Assembly (NCBI GenBank): GCA_030323885.1
Contig: CM059186.1
Span: forward strand, 172,283,230 to 172,347,229
Reading direction: 5' to 3'
DNA: 64,000 nt
Source: Branchipolynoe longqiensis
Lineage: Eukaryota > Annelida > Polychaeta > Phyllodocida > Polynoidae
Shown: positions 44,901 to 54,235 of the stretch, in pieces
How the letters are laid out: the number at the start of each line of letters is the position of its first letter
Numbering within the stretch: position 1 is the first letter of the stretch
The notes under the pieces: model-generated
Databases searched by the model: none
The model's input: the letters and a program-made list of their open reading frames with translations, nothing else
Told to the model about the DNA's origin: nothing
Program-made: the position numbers and the translations under genes

Positions 44901-45705
44901 AAGGCCCTGTCACATTACAGCGTATGGCAGGAGCGTATGGCGGCGTAGCGGCGTTACGTCATATACGTCGGCATACGCCGTATACGCTACTCATACGCTA
45001 CTCATACGCTACTCATACGCTACTCATACGCTACTCATAGGCCGTCATGTGCCGGCCTATGCCGGCGTATGCCGTTGTACGCCGCCATACGCTTTCTCCC
45101 GTCCGTCCGTCCAAATTTTTTTGTGCATGCTCAAAAAACCTCGACCTATGGGAGCGTATGGTTCATACGCTACTCATACGCCGGTGTACGCTCCTCGTAC
45201 GCCGGTGTACGCTCCTCATACGCCGGTGTACGCTCCTCGTACGCTAGGGGTGCGCCGGCGTAGGTTACGCATACGCTCAACTTGCTTCACCGGCGTATCT
45301 CTAGCGTATGTAGCGTACGCATAGCCTACGAGTTACGTATGGGAGCGTACTTCTAGCGTATGCACAGCGTATGTACAGCGTATGCACAGCGTATTCAAAG
45401 CGTATGCCATAGGTCTCGACATCGATATTGACTCATACGCCGCCATACGCTATGCATACGCTATGCATACGCTACGCATACGCTACGCATAGGTTCCATA
45501 TGCCAATCAAAACTGTCAAAAAATGTCACAGTACGCTCTCATACGCTCTCATACGCTACTCGTACGCTCCACGTACGCTCCTCATACGTTACACATACAC
45601 TAAAAAACACCCGATAGGTCACCAAAGGTCATCATAGGCCGGCATTCGCAGGACTTACGTAGGTTTTCAATACGCCCCCGCCATACGCCGTAATGTGACA
45701 GGGCC
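44901..45705. mobile_element. Foldback element FB-5 (CATACGCT-rich), TTA target duplication
   Basis: Left end AAGGCCCTGTCACATTACAG, right end CCGTAATGTGACAGGGCC. TTA (possibly TTAA) flanks it at 44898-44900 and 45706-45708. The interior has runs such as CATACGCTACTCATACGCT and CATACGCCGGTGTACGCTCC in both orientations. No significant open frame. Confidence 0.75.
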
Positions 45706-45847
45706 TTAATGAGTGAACTTGTGCCGAAGTTTGATATGTATGATCATCTCTAAGGGAAGTGTTTTTCTATATATAAAAAAAGAAAAAAAAAAAGAATGTG
45801 CTTTCGTGGGATTAGGTAGATTTCAAAATAGGCAGCGCAATGCCACA

Positions 45848-46172
45848 TTTGTTTGTTTGTTGTTGTTCTATGTCCTGGTATATCAGGACGGGTACCAATT
45901 TGTGACAGTGCACACTCATGGTAACTTTATGGTGCTGCCCCCAACTGAGAGATCAGGCCACTGGCCCCATGACCCGATATCGCACTCAGTCACATTTTCC
46001 TGACACTAGCGCTAACCAGTCCTTGTCCTATCCTATCAATCCCAATCGCCAGGCAAGTTAGCGACAAATATAAATTTTGTAAGTCATTGGTTTGACTCCG
46101 CTGCGATTCGAACTCCCGACCTTCCGCACGGTTGGCCTGCGCTCTACCCATTCGGACATGGCCGCCCCACCC
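45848..46172 (-). mobile_element. SINE-A, near full length
   Basis: Tail TTGTTGTTCTATGTCCTGG, body CACTCATGGTAACTTTATGG, head with GATTCGAACTCCC and CATTCGGACATGGCCGCCCC. Confidence 0.82.
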
Positions 46173-46356
46173 CGTATACTGCAAGGACAAGCTGTTCGTG
46201 TCCTGGGTGACATTTACATGTCCGTTATCGGAGAAATCACAGCAACATCAACCTCCCCCCCCCCCCACACCCCACACACACAATCCTCCAAACCCCCCGA
46301 CTGTCAGTCCTGCGAAGTGACCGCCAGCACGAGGCGCCACTGACCACAGCTCACTG

Positions 46357-46402
46357 CCCTGACCCCTGACCCCTGACCCCTGACCCCTGACCCCTGACCC
46401 CG
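46357..46402. repeat. (CTGACCC)n, about 6 copies
   Basis: A heptamer tandem repeat CCTGACCCCTGACCC. Confidence 0.9.
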
Positions 46403-46540
46403 GCGCCACTTGCTGAGGGAGGGATGGGCACCAGGCTGTAGCCACACTCACGACACCACCCCGTATTCCACTTTCCACAGACAAATTTGTGTGTGCCAAA
46501 AGTCACTGACCCTCGGACAGCGCTTAGACCACCTGCTGAT

Positions 46541-46875
46541 TGGGTTGGTTGTTGGAGTTTTACGTCCTGGCAACATATAAGGTTATATCATTTTTCCGCA
46601 CTAGCTTGTGACAGTACGCACTCATGGCGACTTTATAGTGCTGCCCCACTCGGAAATCAGGCCGCTTGCACCACAACCCGATATCCCACTCAGTCACATT
46701 ATTCTGACACTTGGCGAAACAAGTCCTTGCCCTATCCTATTAATGCCGAGCGCCAGGCTAGGAAGTGGCAAGTATCAATTTGATAAGTCATTGGTTTGAC
46801 TCGACCGGGAGTCGAACTCCCGACCTTTCGCACCCGAGGGCCGCGCTCTACCGATTCGGCCACCGCGTCCAGTGC
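46541..46875 (-). mobile_element. SINE-A, near full length
   Basis: Tail GTTGGAGTTTTACGTCCTGG, body CACTCATGGCGACTTTATAG, head with GAGTCGAACTCCCGACC and CGATTCGGCCACCGCG. Confidence 0.85.
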
Positions 46876-47024
46876 GGCACCTGGTGATGGGGTTGGGGTT
46901 GGGGTGGGAGGGTTGATTGGGAGGATAGGGAGGATTGGGGGATAGGGAGGGGGGGAGGTGTATGGGGAACAAGAGGTTGCGTGTCTCCAAGTGGACATTG
47001 TTTCAGCAGTATTCGGGTGGTCAA

Positions 47025-47084
47025 GTTTGTTTGTTTGTAGGGGTTTTACGTCCTGGCAACATCCACGGTCATATCAGGACAGGT
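47025..47084 (-). mobile_element. SINE-A tail insertion with 11-bp duplication (1 mismatch)
   Basis: GTTTGTTTGTTTGTAGGGGT then TTTACGTCCTGGCAACATCC. CGGGTGGTCAA at 47014-47024 and CGGGAGGTCAA at 47085-47095. Confidence 0.75.
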
Positions 47085-47134
47085 CGGGAGGTCAAATGAC
47101 GCAGTGTAAGTGGTGTAGTGAGGTGCACTGGGCT

Positions 47135-47300
47135 CCCCAGGGTGAAATGACACATACCCAGGTAGGTGTTGTGCAGGTTGGTTGCATATTGATTGCAGTA
47201 GGGAGCCTAGATAGCCTAATGGTTAGACCGCCAGTCCCACCTGGAATTACAGGCGCGTGGGTTTGGGTTCCACGCTAGGTGTGAGGGTTCAATTCGCTTG
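47135..47300 (+). mobile_element. SINE-B copy 1 (tRNA-like core)
   Basis: Leader CAGGTAGGTGTTGTGC, then a tRNA-like core GGGAGCCTAGATAGCCTAAT, GGTTAGACC and a B-box-like GTGGGTTTGGGTTCC. Related copies lie at 52848, 53908 and 54236. Its 3' flank is split from 52554 onward by the Ngaro-like element. Confidence 0.65.
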
Positions 47301-47512
47301 CGATGCCATTCATGACATTTGAGCCATGGCCACGATATATATATATATATATATATAGACGATTAAATGCAAGGATCCTAAGCCCATAGACCACTAATGC
47401 GCCAAGGAGGAATAGATATATACAGTATATGTTCCCCTTGCATTTATACTCGTATAATGCGTTATGCATCACCTATATACAGTGTACAACTACATGATGT
47501 ATAGTGTTGAAC

Positions 47513-47604
47513 TATTTAACCGCTACGTAACTAACAAAACAAGAACACAACACATAATACAATTGGATGAGTAATTCCTCTGGCTGGTACCCCCTAAAAG
47601 GCCC
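47513..47604 (-). repeat. Split direct repeat B2
   Basis: 92 bp, TATTTAACCGCTACGTAAC to CCCCCTAAAAGGCCC on the + strand. It differs from B1 by one base seen (ACTAAC against ACGAAC). Confidence 0.9.
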
Positions 47605-47617
47605 CTCCGTTTATATA

Positions 47618-47842
47618 AAGCAAATTTTCCTGCCGACTGGAGGCAGATACAGTGTATTGGAGCCGCAGGTGGACTCGCGAGCTGCAGTAACCGGATGCGG
47701 GCAGCCTGGTGGGCGGCCCCCAACATCAAAGCAGCACAGTGCTGCCTAACCATGAGAGCTGCACTGTCCACCGGAGCGTTTGGCCAACGACTAACCGATA
47801 CTCTGCTCGAATAATATTTCCGTAACTAGTTACACAACACAT
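47618..47842 (-). repeat. Split direct repeat A2
   Basis: 225 bp, AAGCAAATTTTCCTGCC to GTTACACAACACAT on the + strand. It differs from A1 at a few positions (CTCGCGAG against CTGGCGAG, GGTGGGC against GATGGGC, GGCCAAC against GACCAAC). Confidence 0.9.
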
Positions 47843-47934
47843 TATTTAACCGCTACGTAACGAACAAAACAAGAACACAACACATAATACAATTGGATGA
47901 GTAATTCCTCTGGCTGGTACCCCCTAAAAGGCCC
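47843..47934 (-). repeat. Split direct repeat B1
   Basis: 92-bp copy of B2 directly abutting A2, between A2 and the end of the recombinase frame. Confidence 0.9.
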
Positions 47935-47964
47935 AAACCACCCAACCAGCTAGGATTTAGAAGT

Positions 47965-48935
47965 TTATGCCGCAAGCATTGTAGCGACTCTCATGTCTCT
48001 TGACAGTCTCTCTTGCAGTGACGCTTTTAGGTACTGAAACACAGCGTCAGACTTCCAGTCTCCTCTCTCCTTTATTTCCATTATCGAGGCCCCACACATC
48101 CGCAAGAAGGTGGCCCCCCTCGTCTCAGACTGTGCGTAGAAAATTTGGTCGGGTTCAAACCGGCCCTGGCACATAGCAACCTCAGTGACGCTAAGTAGAA
48201 GGCGTACGGCATCGATATCGAGCCTTCCCCCCTCGGGAGCCTGAACGCATGTGTATGCCCCCCTGACGGGATATCTCTGAAGTGTTTTTTGACCCAGTGG
48301 ACTGCGCACAGTGCCGAGTCCGCTACTGCCGAGACCGGGATAAGGTGCACTCGTTCCCGAAATTGTATCGTCTTGGACTTCCTTACCCTTACTACCATAC
48401 CCCATCCGTGGAATAGGAAGTCTGCTCTTACTAGGGCTGTATCAGAGTCCGAGACATGGCACTTCCGTAGTAGTGCTCTGAAGGATAGCAGCATTGCTGC
48501 CCTCAGCACCACGTGCCCCTTGGTATCAAGCATTTCGTTAAATATTAGTCTCATTTGTTTAGGTAAAAGAGGCGTGGCCTGCCTAGGCATATCCCCGAGA
48601 GTTCGTCTTATGCCCGCCATGCACTTTTTCAGTCTGTGGTTAGTGTAGTCGATGGGCGCCCAGCCCAGGTCTTTCAGGTGATTATTCAACGCACTCAGGT
48701 ACTGCCTGATCGAGTTATAACACATGCGTCTAGCTAAGAAGGACATATACATGCATATCTGGTTAGTTGAACACGGGTATGGGCACAATTGCTCAGCAAA
48801 GATCTCACAGAACTCATGGTACGCTTTGATCTGGACCGATCTAGCCAGCTTTGTAGATTCGGCATAATGGGCGTCCTTGTATCGGACGCACTCCAGCTTT
48901 AGCCTGGCCCAGTCTGGAATTAACGGGAAAACAGT
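47965..48935 (-). pseudogene. Tyrosine recombinase, one frameshift near the active site
   Basis: The frame is open from 48935, overlapping the last 95 bp of the RT frame, and has no ATG until inside the domain, so a ribosomal frameshift from RT or a later start is likely. Family landmarks are visible: the catalytic Arg in SFRALLRKCH, the lysine-containing hairpin VRVRKSKTIQFRERV, the H-x-x-R box in THSLRRGG, and the nucleophile Tyr in DAVFQYLKAS. The reading frame changes immediately after the H-x-x-R box, at a 6-base C-run on the + strand (48114-48119). The C-terminal part with the Tyr continues in another frame to the stop at 47965-47967. A single-base indel or sequencing error would both explain it. 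The enzyme would integrate the circular DNA copy. Confidence 0.85.
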
Positions 48936-51009
48936 TCATGGCAGCACATTGCTTTTGCACAGTCCACATCTCGTATGCGAGTATACTTTTGTAACTTTCC
49001 AGCCTGTTTAGGCTGTCGCATACGACGTTGTCATGAGTGTTAATGTAAACCGATTGTACATCAAAGTTATGAGTGATTGACAACCAGAATATTAGTCTGA
49101 GCCATTTCATCGTTGTTTTATTTCGGCTCCTACCCGAGTTGAGGGCTGCTCGAACCTGGGTGTTGTCCGTTACGAAGATAACTGTTTTGTTCGCCCACAG
49201 ATGGCCCCATCTTCGTACCCCTACTAGAATTGGCCACATTTCCAAAACATTTATGTTATCTGTCTTACAACCCTCATCCTTTGCCTCCATGAGGTGGTTT
49301 CCCAACCACTCCAGCGCCCTAGCTTTTCTAACCTCAAAGGCCCCTGCTAGCCAGTCTCTCCCGTGGAGTGCCCCGAATCCCGATAAGGAGGCATCGCTAT
49401 AAACCGAGATACACGGTTCCCCCGACTTGATTATTTTTGCTTTCCCATTGAACGAGCCCGCAAATTCGACCCACCATTTCAAGTCCCTCCTGAACTCCTC
49501 GTTTAGCCTGACTTTGTGCGTGCTCTTTTTTGCTGAGGCAACTAGATCGTATACCCTGCGCGAGAAAGTCCTACCCCCATGGATTACCTTGCAGCAGTGC
49601 GCTAGCACTCCCGCCAGGCTCTCGAGTTCCTTTTTTGATGCTTTCCTCCTACGCAGGAAACCGTGCAGTAGTATCTGTAATCTTTCTAGTTTGTCTAACG
49701 GCAGTCTCAGTTCCATCAATGTTGTATCGATGTCTATCCCAAGGAAGCGTATCACCTGGCCCGGACATACAAGTTTCTTGTAGCTCACGTAGAACCCTAG
49801 CCTACGTAATATTCTTACCAGGGCCCATTGAGCCTCCCTGCATCCGTGTTCTGATCGTGCTACCACGCAGAAGTCGTCAAGGTAATTAATGCAGTCAGGG
49901 TAGCCCTCCCTTACCATACAACGCACCACCATGTCGCTCAACTTTGAGAATACGTACGGGCTGCTGCTCAGACCCATACAGAGGCGGTTGTCCCTTAGGT
50001 AGACCATACCCTCGCCAAAATCCCACGCCAAACCCTGCTTCTCCCTGGAAGTCGGGTGGATGTTCACTGCCCTGTATGCATTACTTATGTCGACCGTAGC
50101 TAAATAATCCCCCACCTGCAATAGTTCCGTGACCGATGCCACAGAATTGTAGCAAAAGTTGGCCCGACAGCCTTGGGTATGATCATTGACACAGCTGCCA
50201 TCCGGGCTCGAGCAGTCCACTATGGCTCTGAAGTTGTCATGGCCTTTAGGTACAGCACCCAGGCCATGGATACATGAACATGGTTTATCAACGATAGTCA
50301 ACATGTGGTGGTCTATTTCGACCTGTAACCTACCGCACATCTCAACCCCGATGTCACCCTTACTTATGGACCCGTAGTTTGCTTTATTATATGTACTGTC
50401 ACATGACTCGTCGATGACTCTGAAACCGAAGCACACACCCCGCAGCACATATTCCCAATCAGGATCAACATCGCCATTACAGAAACATTCAGCGAAGACA
50501 CGACAAGGTTTTATTTGAGCCAGGGCCCCATCAATCGTGTGGACGCATCCACATGAACCATTAATGCAAGCATAAAAAATGTCAATGTATAATTGATTGC
50601 AGCTGAGGTAGCTGTCCGTGTCGACTACCCACAGCGTGCAGACCCGGTCGCCCCCTTCGGTACCTGTTGCATCGTGTCCGATAACCCTGAACCAATCCTC
50701 GTTTTGGTTTTCCAGTTCTATGAGCGACGCCCTGTCGTCACCCGAGGTGCGGCCACCCCTTCCTTCCTTTTTGTTATTGCCTGTCTGTTGTATGTGTATG
50801 CAGCCCCCAGCGGTCTCAGACACGAGATCCCCGCCAGGGGGGGTTGGCCGAGCGCCACTTTGATCCGGCGGTTGTGGACGTGCGCTAATCCCCTTGTTGT
50901 TTGTCGCTGCACCTTCCGTCCCTGCCTCTGTGTATGCACAGCGCTTAGCCCGCCCGATGCCGAATGCATCAGAGGGATTACCGACGTAATCCCCCCAATT
51001 GGCGCCAAC
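48841..51009 (-). CDS. Reverse transcriptase-RNase H of the Ngaro-like element
   Basis: Open from the codon after the TGA at 51010-51012 to the TAG at 48841-48843 (722 codons). No ATG occurs before the RT core, and a GTG lies at 50823, so expression as a Gag fusion or by an unusual start is likely. Counting from 50823: conserved WEYVLRGVCFGFRVI (123-137), RT fingers LGAVPKGHDNFRAIVD (188-203), motif A with Asp245 (ATVDISNAY), motif B LCMGLSSSPYVFSKLSD (281-297), motif C YLDD (314-317). RNase H follows with Asp477 (SVYSDAS), Glu528 (NVLEMW), Asp553 (VTDN) and Asp603 (VVCDSLNRL). All catalytic acids are present. Gag ends at 51079, so about 70 bp separate the two open frames. Confidence 0.9.
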   Translation of the reverse strand, partial: VGANWGDYVGNPSDAFGIGRAKRCAYTEAGTEGAATNNKGISARPQPPDQSGARPTPPGGDLVSETAGGCIHIQQTGNNKKEGRGGRTSGDDRASLIELENQNEDWFRVIGHDATGTEGGDRVCTLWVVDTDSYLSCNQLYIDIFYACINGSCGCVHTIDGALAQIKPCRVFAECFCNGDVDPDWEYVLRGVCFGFRVIDESCDSTYNKANYGSISKGDIGVEMCGRLQVEIDHHMLTIVDKPCSCIHGLGAVPKGHDNFRAIVDCSSPDGSCVNDHTQGCRANFCYNSVASVTELLQVGDYLATVDISNAYRAVNIHPTSREKQGLAWDFGEGMVYLRDNRLCMGLSSSPYVFSKLSDMVVRCMVREGYPDCINYLDDFCVVARSEHGCREAQWALVRILRRLGFYVSYKKLVCPGQVIRFLGIDIDTTLMELRLPLDKLERLQILLHGFLRRRKASKKELESLAGVLAHCCKVIHGGRTFSRRVYDLVASAKKSTHKVRLNEEFRRDLKWWVEFAGSFNGKAKIIKSGEPCISVYSDASLSGFGALHGRDWLAGAFEVRKARALEWLGNHLMEAKDEGCKTDNINVLEMWPILVGVRRWGHLWANKTVIFVTDNTQVRAALNSGRSRNKTTMKWLRLIFWLSITHNFDVQSVYINTHDNVVCDSLNRLESYKSILAYEMWTVQKQCAAMNCFPVNSRLGQAKAGVRPIQGRPLCRIYKAG

Positions 51010-51078
51010 TCACTGCACGTGCTCTCTCCCCCGCTTCCCGCACACACACCGCCCCCCCATGCAACCTTTTTTGGAAAG

Positions 51079-52194
51079 TCAGAATTTTTTCTGCGGGCAC
51101 GCCTCCGCCACATGACTCTTGCTACGGCATGTTAGGCAATGGTGATCCCATGAGCACTTTTCCCGCGTACACCCCTCTTTGTTGTAGTTATGTGCGAAAC
51201 ATGACCCTTTCACCTTCTGCACCGTGCTCGCTCTGCCCTCATTCTCTCCCTTACTATAAATTGTCCTCTGTTTCTTCCCTTCCTTGTACGATCTAGAGTT
51301 ATCCATGTTGAAATGGAGTAGTGAGAGACCGTTATCTCCCATCTTGAATGATCGCAGCCCCTTCTCCTTTGCCTTTTCTCTGATAGCTCTATCGTACCCC
51401 CTGTACGCCTCGTCCGAGTAATTATTAGTTATGGCGTGCATGCACATATATGCCAAGTGCCCCATATAGCCCATCACCGCTTCCATATCCATCTCAGACT
51501 TCTTCGCCCTCTTCGATCCCCACAGACAGGCCGCATACATCAGTTCATTAAAGTTTAGCTTGTTTACATTTTTTCTTCCCTTTGTGTATTTGTCCAGGGC
51601 AAACTTACTGCGCTTTTTGCGGCGACGCCTCCTCCTTTCCCGGCTCCTCTCTCTGCTACTGTCTGTGTCGGATGATTCAGTTGATGAGCTCGACGATGAA
51701 TCACTGCTTGGGCTTGTGTCGGGGTCCATCCCGGCCTCCTCCTCCCTGCTGTGCTTCTTGGTCTTGCCCACCTTCTTTTTCGTCTTCCTCTTTTCCTTCC
51801 TCTTCTTCCGCGATCTCGATACCTGATCGTGTTCGTTTTCTTCCTCATCAGTACTGAGCGCCCTTTCCAGCTCTGCCCGCAACTTTGCCTTACGCCTCTC
51901 TAGCACTCTCTGTGCTAGTCTTCGACGTAATTCCAGCTCCTCTTCGTCCGCTTCCACCTCTACCAAGCTTATAGCTTTTCGTGCTGCTCTCGTCTCAATC
52001 GCCTCACTTATTGAGATAGCCCGTATCTTTTCCGTTGCCTCGTCGATCCCTCCGAACGCACCTTGTGTTTCATCTTCTTCACATTGTTCTACTTTCATCG
52101 GGCGCCTCGCGACTTTAGCTTTTATCACTTTACATTTCGCCCCTCGTGGCGCTTCATGTTCATCGCCACAGCCTTGACATACTTCCACACCCAT
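51079..52194 (-). CDS. Gag-like protein of the Ngaro-like element
   Basis: 371 codons from the ATG at 52194; a GTG eight codons upstream is also in frame. A small Cys/His cluster lies at the N-terminus (CQGCGDEHEAPRGAKC). A charged Glu/Lys/Arg region with a predicted coil follows, then an acidic Ser/Asp run, an SR/Arg-rich basic block and FNELMYAACLWG. The last 40 residues hold a C-x9-C-x4-C-x3-H finger (CFAHNYNKEGCTREKCSWDH) directly followed by a C-x2-C-x4-H-x4-C zinc knuckle (CLTCRSKSHVAEAC). These are nucleic-acid-binding features expected of Gag, which packages the RNA. The stop is preceded by an A6 run. Confidence 0.85.
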   Translation of the reverse strand: MGVEVCQGCGDEHEAPRGAKCKVIKAKVARRPMKVEQCEEDETQGAFGGIDEATEKIRAISISEAIETRAARKAISLVEVEADEEELELRRRLAQRVLERRKAKLRAELERALSTDEEENEHDQVSRSRKKRKEKRKTKKKVGKTKKHSREEEAGMDPDTSPSSDSSSSSSTESSDTDSSRERSRERRRRRRKKRSKFALDKYTKGRKNVNKLNFNELMYAACLWGSKRAKKSEMDMEAVMGYMGHLAYMCMHAITNNYSDEAYRGYDRAIREKAKEKGLRSFKMGDNGLSLLHFNMDNSRSYKEGKKQRTIYSKGENEGRASTVQKVKGSCFAHNYNKEGCTREKCSWDHHCLTCRSKSHVAEACPQKKF

Positions 52195-52218
52195 AATGGT
52201 ACTGGCACCCTGTCGCAC

Positions 52219-52328
52219 CAGCTAGCCTGTGACACCAATTCACGTCACGCACAACCCGGCAGGTGTCCGGCTGTTGTAGCACACGGACGCGACAGAGCTC
52301 ACGGCCGAACCAAGCTCATGTCCGAACC
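52219..52328 (-). other. 5' leader of the Ngaro-like element
   Basis: About 110 bp between A1 and Gag, without obvious features. Confidence 0.5.
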
Positions 52329-52553
52329 AAGCAAATTTTCCTGCCGACTGGAGGCAGATACAGTGTATTGGAGCCGCAGGTGGACTGGCGAGCTGCAGTA
52401 ACCGGATGCGGGCAGCCTGATGGGCGGCCCCCAACATCAAAGCAGCACAGTGCTGCCTAACCATGAGAGCTGCACTGTCCACCGGAGCGTTTGACCAACG
52501 ACTAACCGATACTCTGCTCGAATAATATTTCCGTAACTAGTTACACAACACAT
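52329..52553 (-). repeat. Split direct repeat A1
   Basis: 225-bp partner of A2 at the 5' end of the element, AAGCAAATTTTCCTGCC to GTTACACAACACAT on the + strand. Confidence 0.9.
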
Positions 52554-52620
52554 AGTGTTGAACTATCCCTGTGTATGTAGGCTACTGTACGTGCGCTATC
52601 TGGATATTTGTAATTGTAAG

Positions 52621-52815
52621 TACAGTAAAACCCCGTTATCACGCGACCGTTGGGGGTCCATGCAATGTCATCACGAAAACAGCAGGGCCGTGTTAAATTG
52701 GGGTTCTGTTGACTGAATTACCTTTGAATTAAAGAATTCTGGGTTCAATGAATCATCGCGTTATATCCGAATTCGCGTTAAATCGGGGTGTATTATATAA
52801 CAGGGTTTCACTCTA
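52621..52815. mobile_element. pogo/Tigger-like MITE
   Basis: Starts TACAGTAAAACCCCGTTATC, ends TATAACAGGGTTTCACTCTA. Inverted CAGTRAAACCC termini with TA at the borders. Confidence 0.65.
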
Positions 52816-52847
52816 TGAGACTTAGCATTCCTGGGAGATGAGCATAG

Positions 52848-53010
52848 TTAAGTCGACTGACCTCCCTTGGTGAAATACAACATGCACAGGTAGGTATGGA
52901 ATAGGGTGATTGCATCAGGGAACCTAGATGGCCTAATGGTTAGGACGATAGGGTCGGAATGACAGACGTGTGGGTTTGAGTCCCGCTCTAGGCTGAAGAC
53001 AATCAATCAG
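52848..53010 (+). mobile_element. SINE-B copy 2
   Basis: CAGGTAGGTATGGAATAGGG leader, tRNA-like core GGGAACCTAGATGGCCTAAT, GGTTAGGACG and GTGGGTTTGAGTCCCGC. Confidence 0.7.
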
Positions 53011-53900
53011 TCAACTGTAGTTACAAATAGGAATTCATGTGTAGGTGACCGGCATGTAGACGTGTGACGTGAGCTTGTGAACTCTAAAACAGACAACATA
53101 TTCTGGAGAGTTCCACCAGTTTGTTAAATCACTCACCAATCGCACCACTCACCAATCGCATCACCAAACACCCAGCAATACAGTACTAAAAAAAAAACAC
53201 CATATGGTCCAATCTCATTTTAGTTTAGTCACTGGAGACTATAATGGATATCAGCACAGATAATGTTTGATCAACATCTCTTAGGCATTTCATACAGGGG
53301 TTTATTAAATGTCGGCTTATTACTAGTCTTCCTTAACTAAATGTCATTGGTTGCACGTTCGCTGTGCAATTTCTGGCTACTTTCCTAGTCCAACGCAACT
53401 GGTATTGGTCAGAGCTAGTCTGGTATTTTCTTGTATGGCTGGATATAAACATGTGTATATAATAAATTGCTTTATATAGTGAAGGAGTGAAGGATGCTGG
53501 TACCCACCCCACCCAGGAGGGGGGTGTAGTAGCAGGACACTACAGAGATTACACGAGATAACAGTCTTATCACTAGCCATATCTGACATATAATTAATTA
53601 TATGAGTATAAAGGGGCGGAGTAGGTTTGTGATATTATTGTATATTAATTGTGGATGCTATTTATTATCTACATATTGAATGGATTATGCCATTTACTGC
53701 TGGCCGGAACCCGCTATGTGAGGCTGGCGCCACCACCGCCTAGTCACGTGACGTGCCAGCTTGTACAGCGTAGGCGTCACGTGGGCGCCACATTTTAAAC
53801 CGCTCCACCACTCCTCGCTTTACGGTCTTTTTTATACTAGGGCGTAGCCAACTTTATATCATTATGTATATATATATGTAGTAATCTGCACTAATTTCTT
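53011..53900. other. Mostly unique sequence with CACGTG-rich segment
   Basis: No gene-like frame. 53690-53800 is GC-richer and holds CACGTGACGTG, GTCACGTGGGCGCC and CTGGCGCCACC, i.e. two CACGTG E-boxes and a CRE-like TGACGT. This could be a fragment of a promoter or a foldback; the GGCGCCAC/GTGGCGCC words are inverted. Confidence 0.35.
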
Positions 53901-53907
53901 AGGCAAG

Positions 53908-54032
53908 GTACCACATAGACAGGTAGGCATGGATATGGTGATTGCATCCGGGAACCTAGGTGGTGTACTGGTTATCACACTAGCCCCGGAATGCAAGAAG
54001 CATGGGTTCGAATCCTGCTCTTGGTGCAATAT
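53908..54032 (+). mobile_element. SINE-B copy 3
   Basis: CAGGTAGGCATGGATATGGT leader, core GGGAACCTAGGTGGTGTACT, GGTTATCACACTAG and B-box ATGGGTTCGAATCCTGC. Confidence 0.75.
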
Positions 54033-54235
54033 TTTCCATTATAACAACCCCCATGACATTGGTTCCGTGACCAGGATCCTGCACAAGCTACACGCGGTAT
54101 AGTTGTTGAACCTACCCTGTGTATGTGTGTAAGTGCATTGCCTGTATGTATGTAGTTGTAAGCATTACAATGACTTATGGACAGAAACCATTTCAAAGAC
54201 TTACACTTCCAGGGGGAAGAGTTGTAGTAGTGACC

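Larger units (their letters stand above)
47513..52553 (-). mobile_element. Ngaro/PAT-type tyrosine-recombinase retrotransposon
   Basis: Minus-strand order: A1 (52553-52329), Gag, RT-RNase H, tyrosine recombinase, B1 (47934-47843), A2 (47842-47618), a 13-bp spacer, B2 (47604-47513). A is 225 bp in both copies and B is 92 bp in both, nearly identical within each pair. This split direct repeat arrangement with a tyrosine recombinase instead of an integrase defines Ngaro/PAT-like members of the DIRS order. I see no methyltransferase domain, which favours Ngaro over PAT. The few mismatches between repeats suggest a young insertion. The element sits within a SINE-B copy. Confidence 0.88.

Noticed and set aside
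48289..48648. Plus-strand frames within the Ngaro-like element (also 49073-49889, 51560-51857)
   Set aside because: Antisense shadows of the RT, recombinase and Gag frames.
50718..51113. 131-aa minus-strand frame between Gag and RT
   Set aside because: It overlaps both in a third frame and has no conserved motif; it bridges the Gag-RT gap but I could not show that it is translated.
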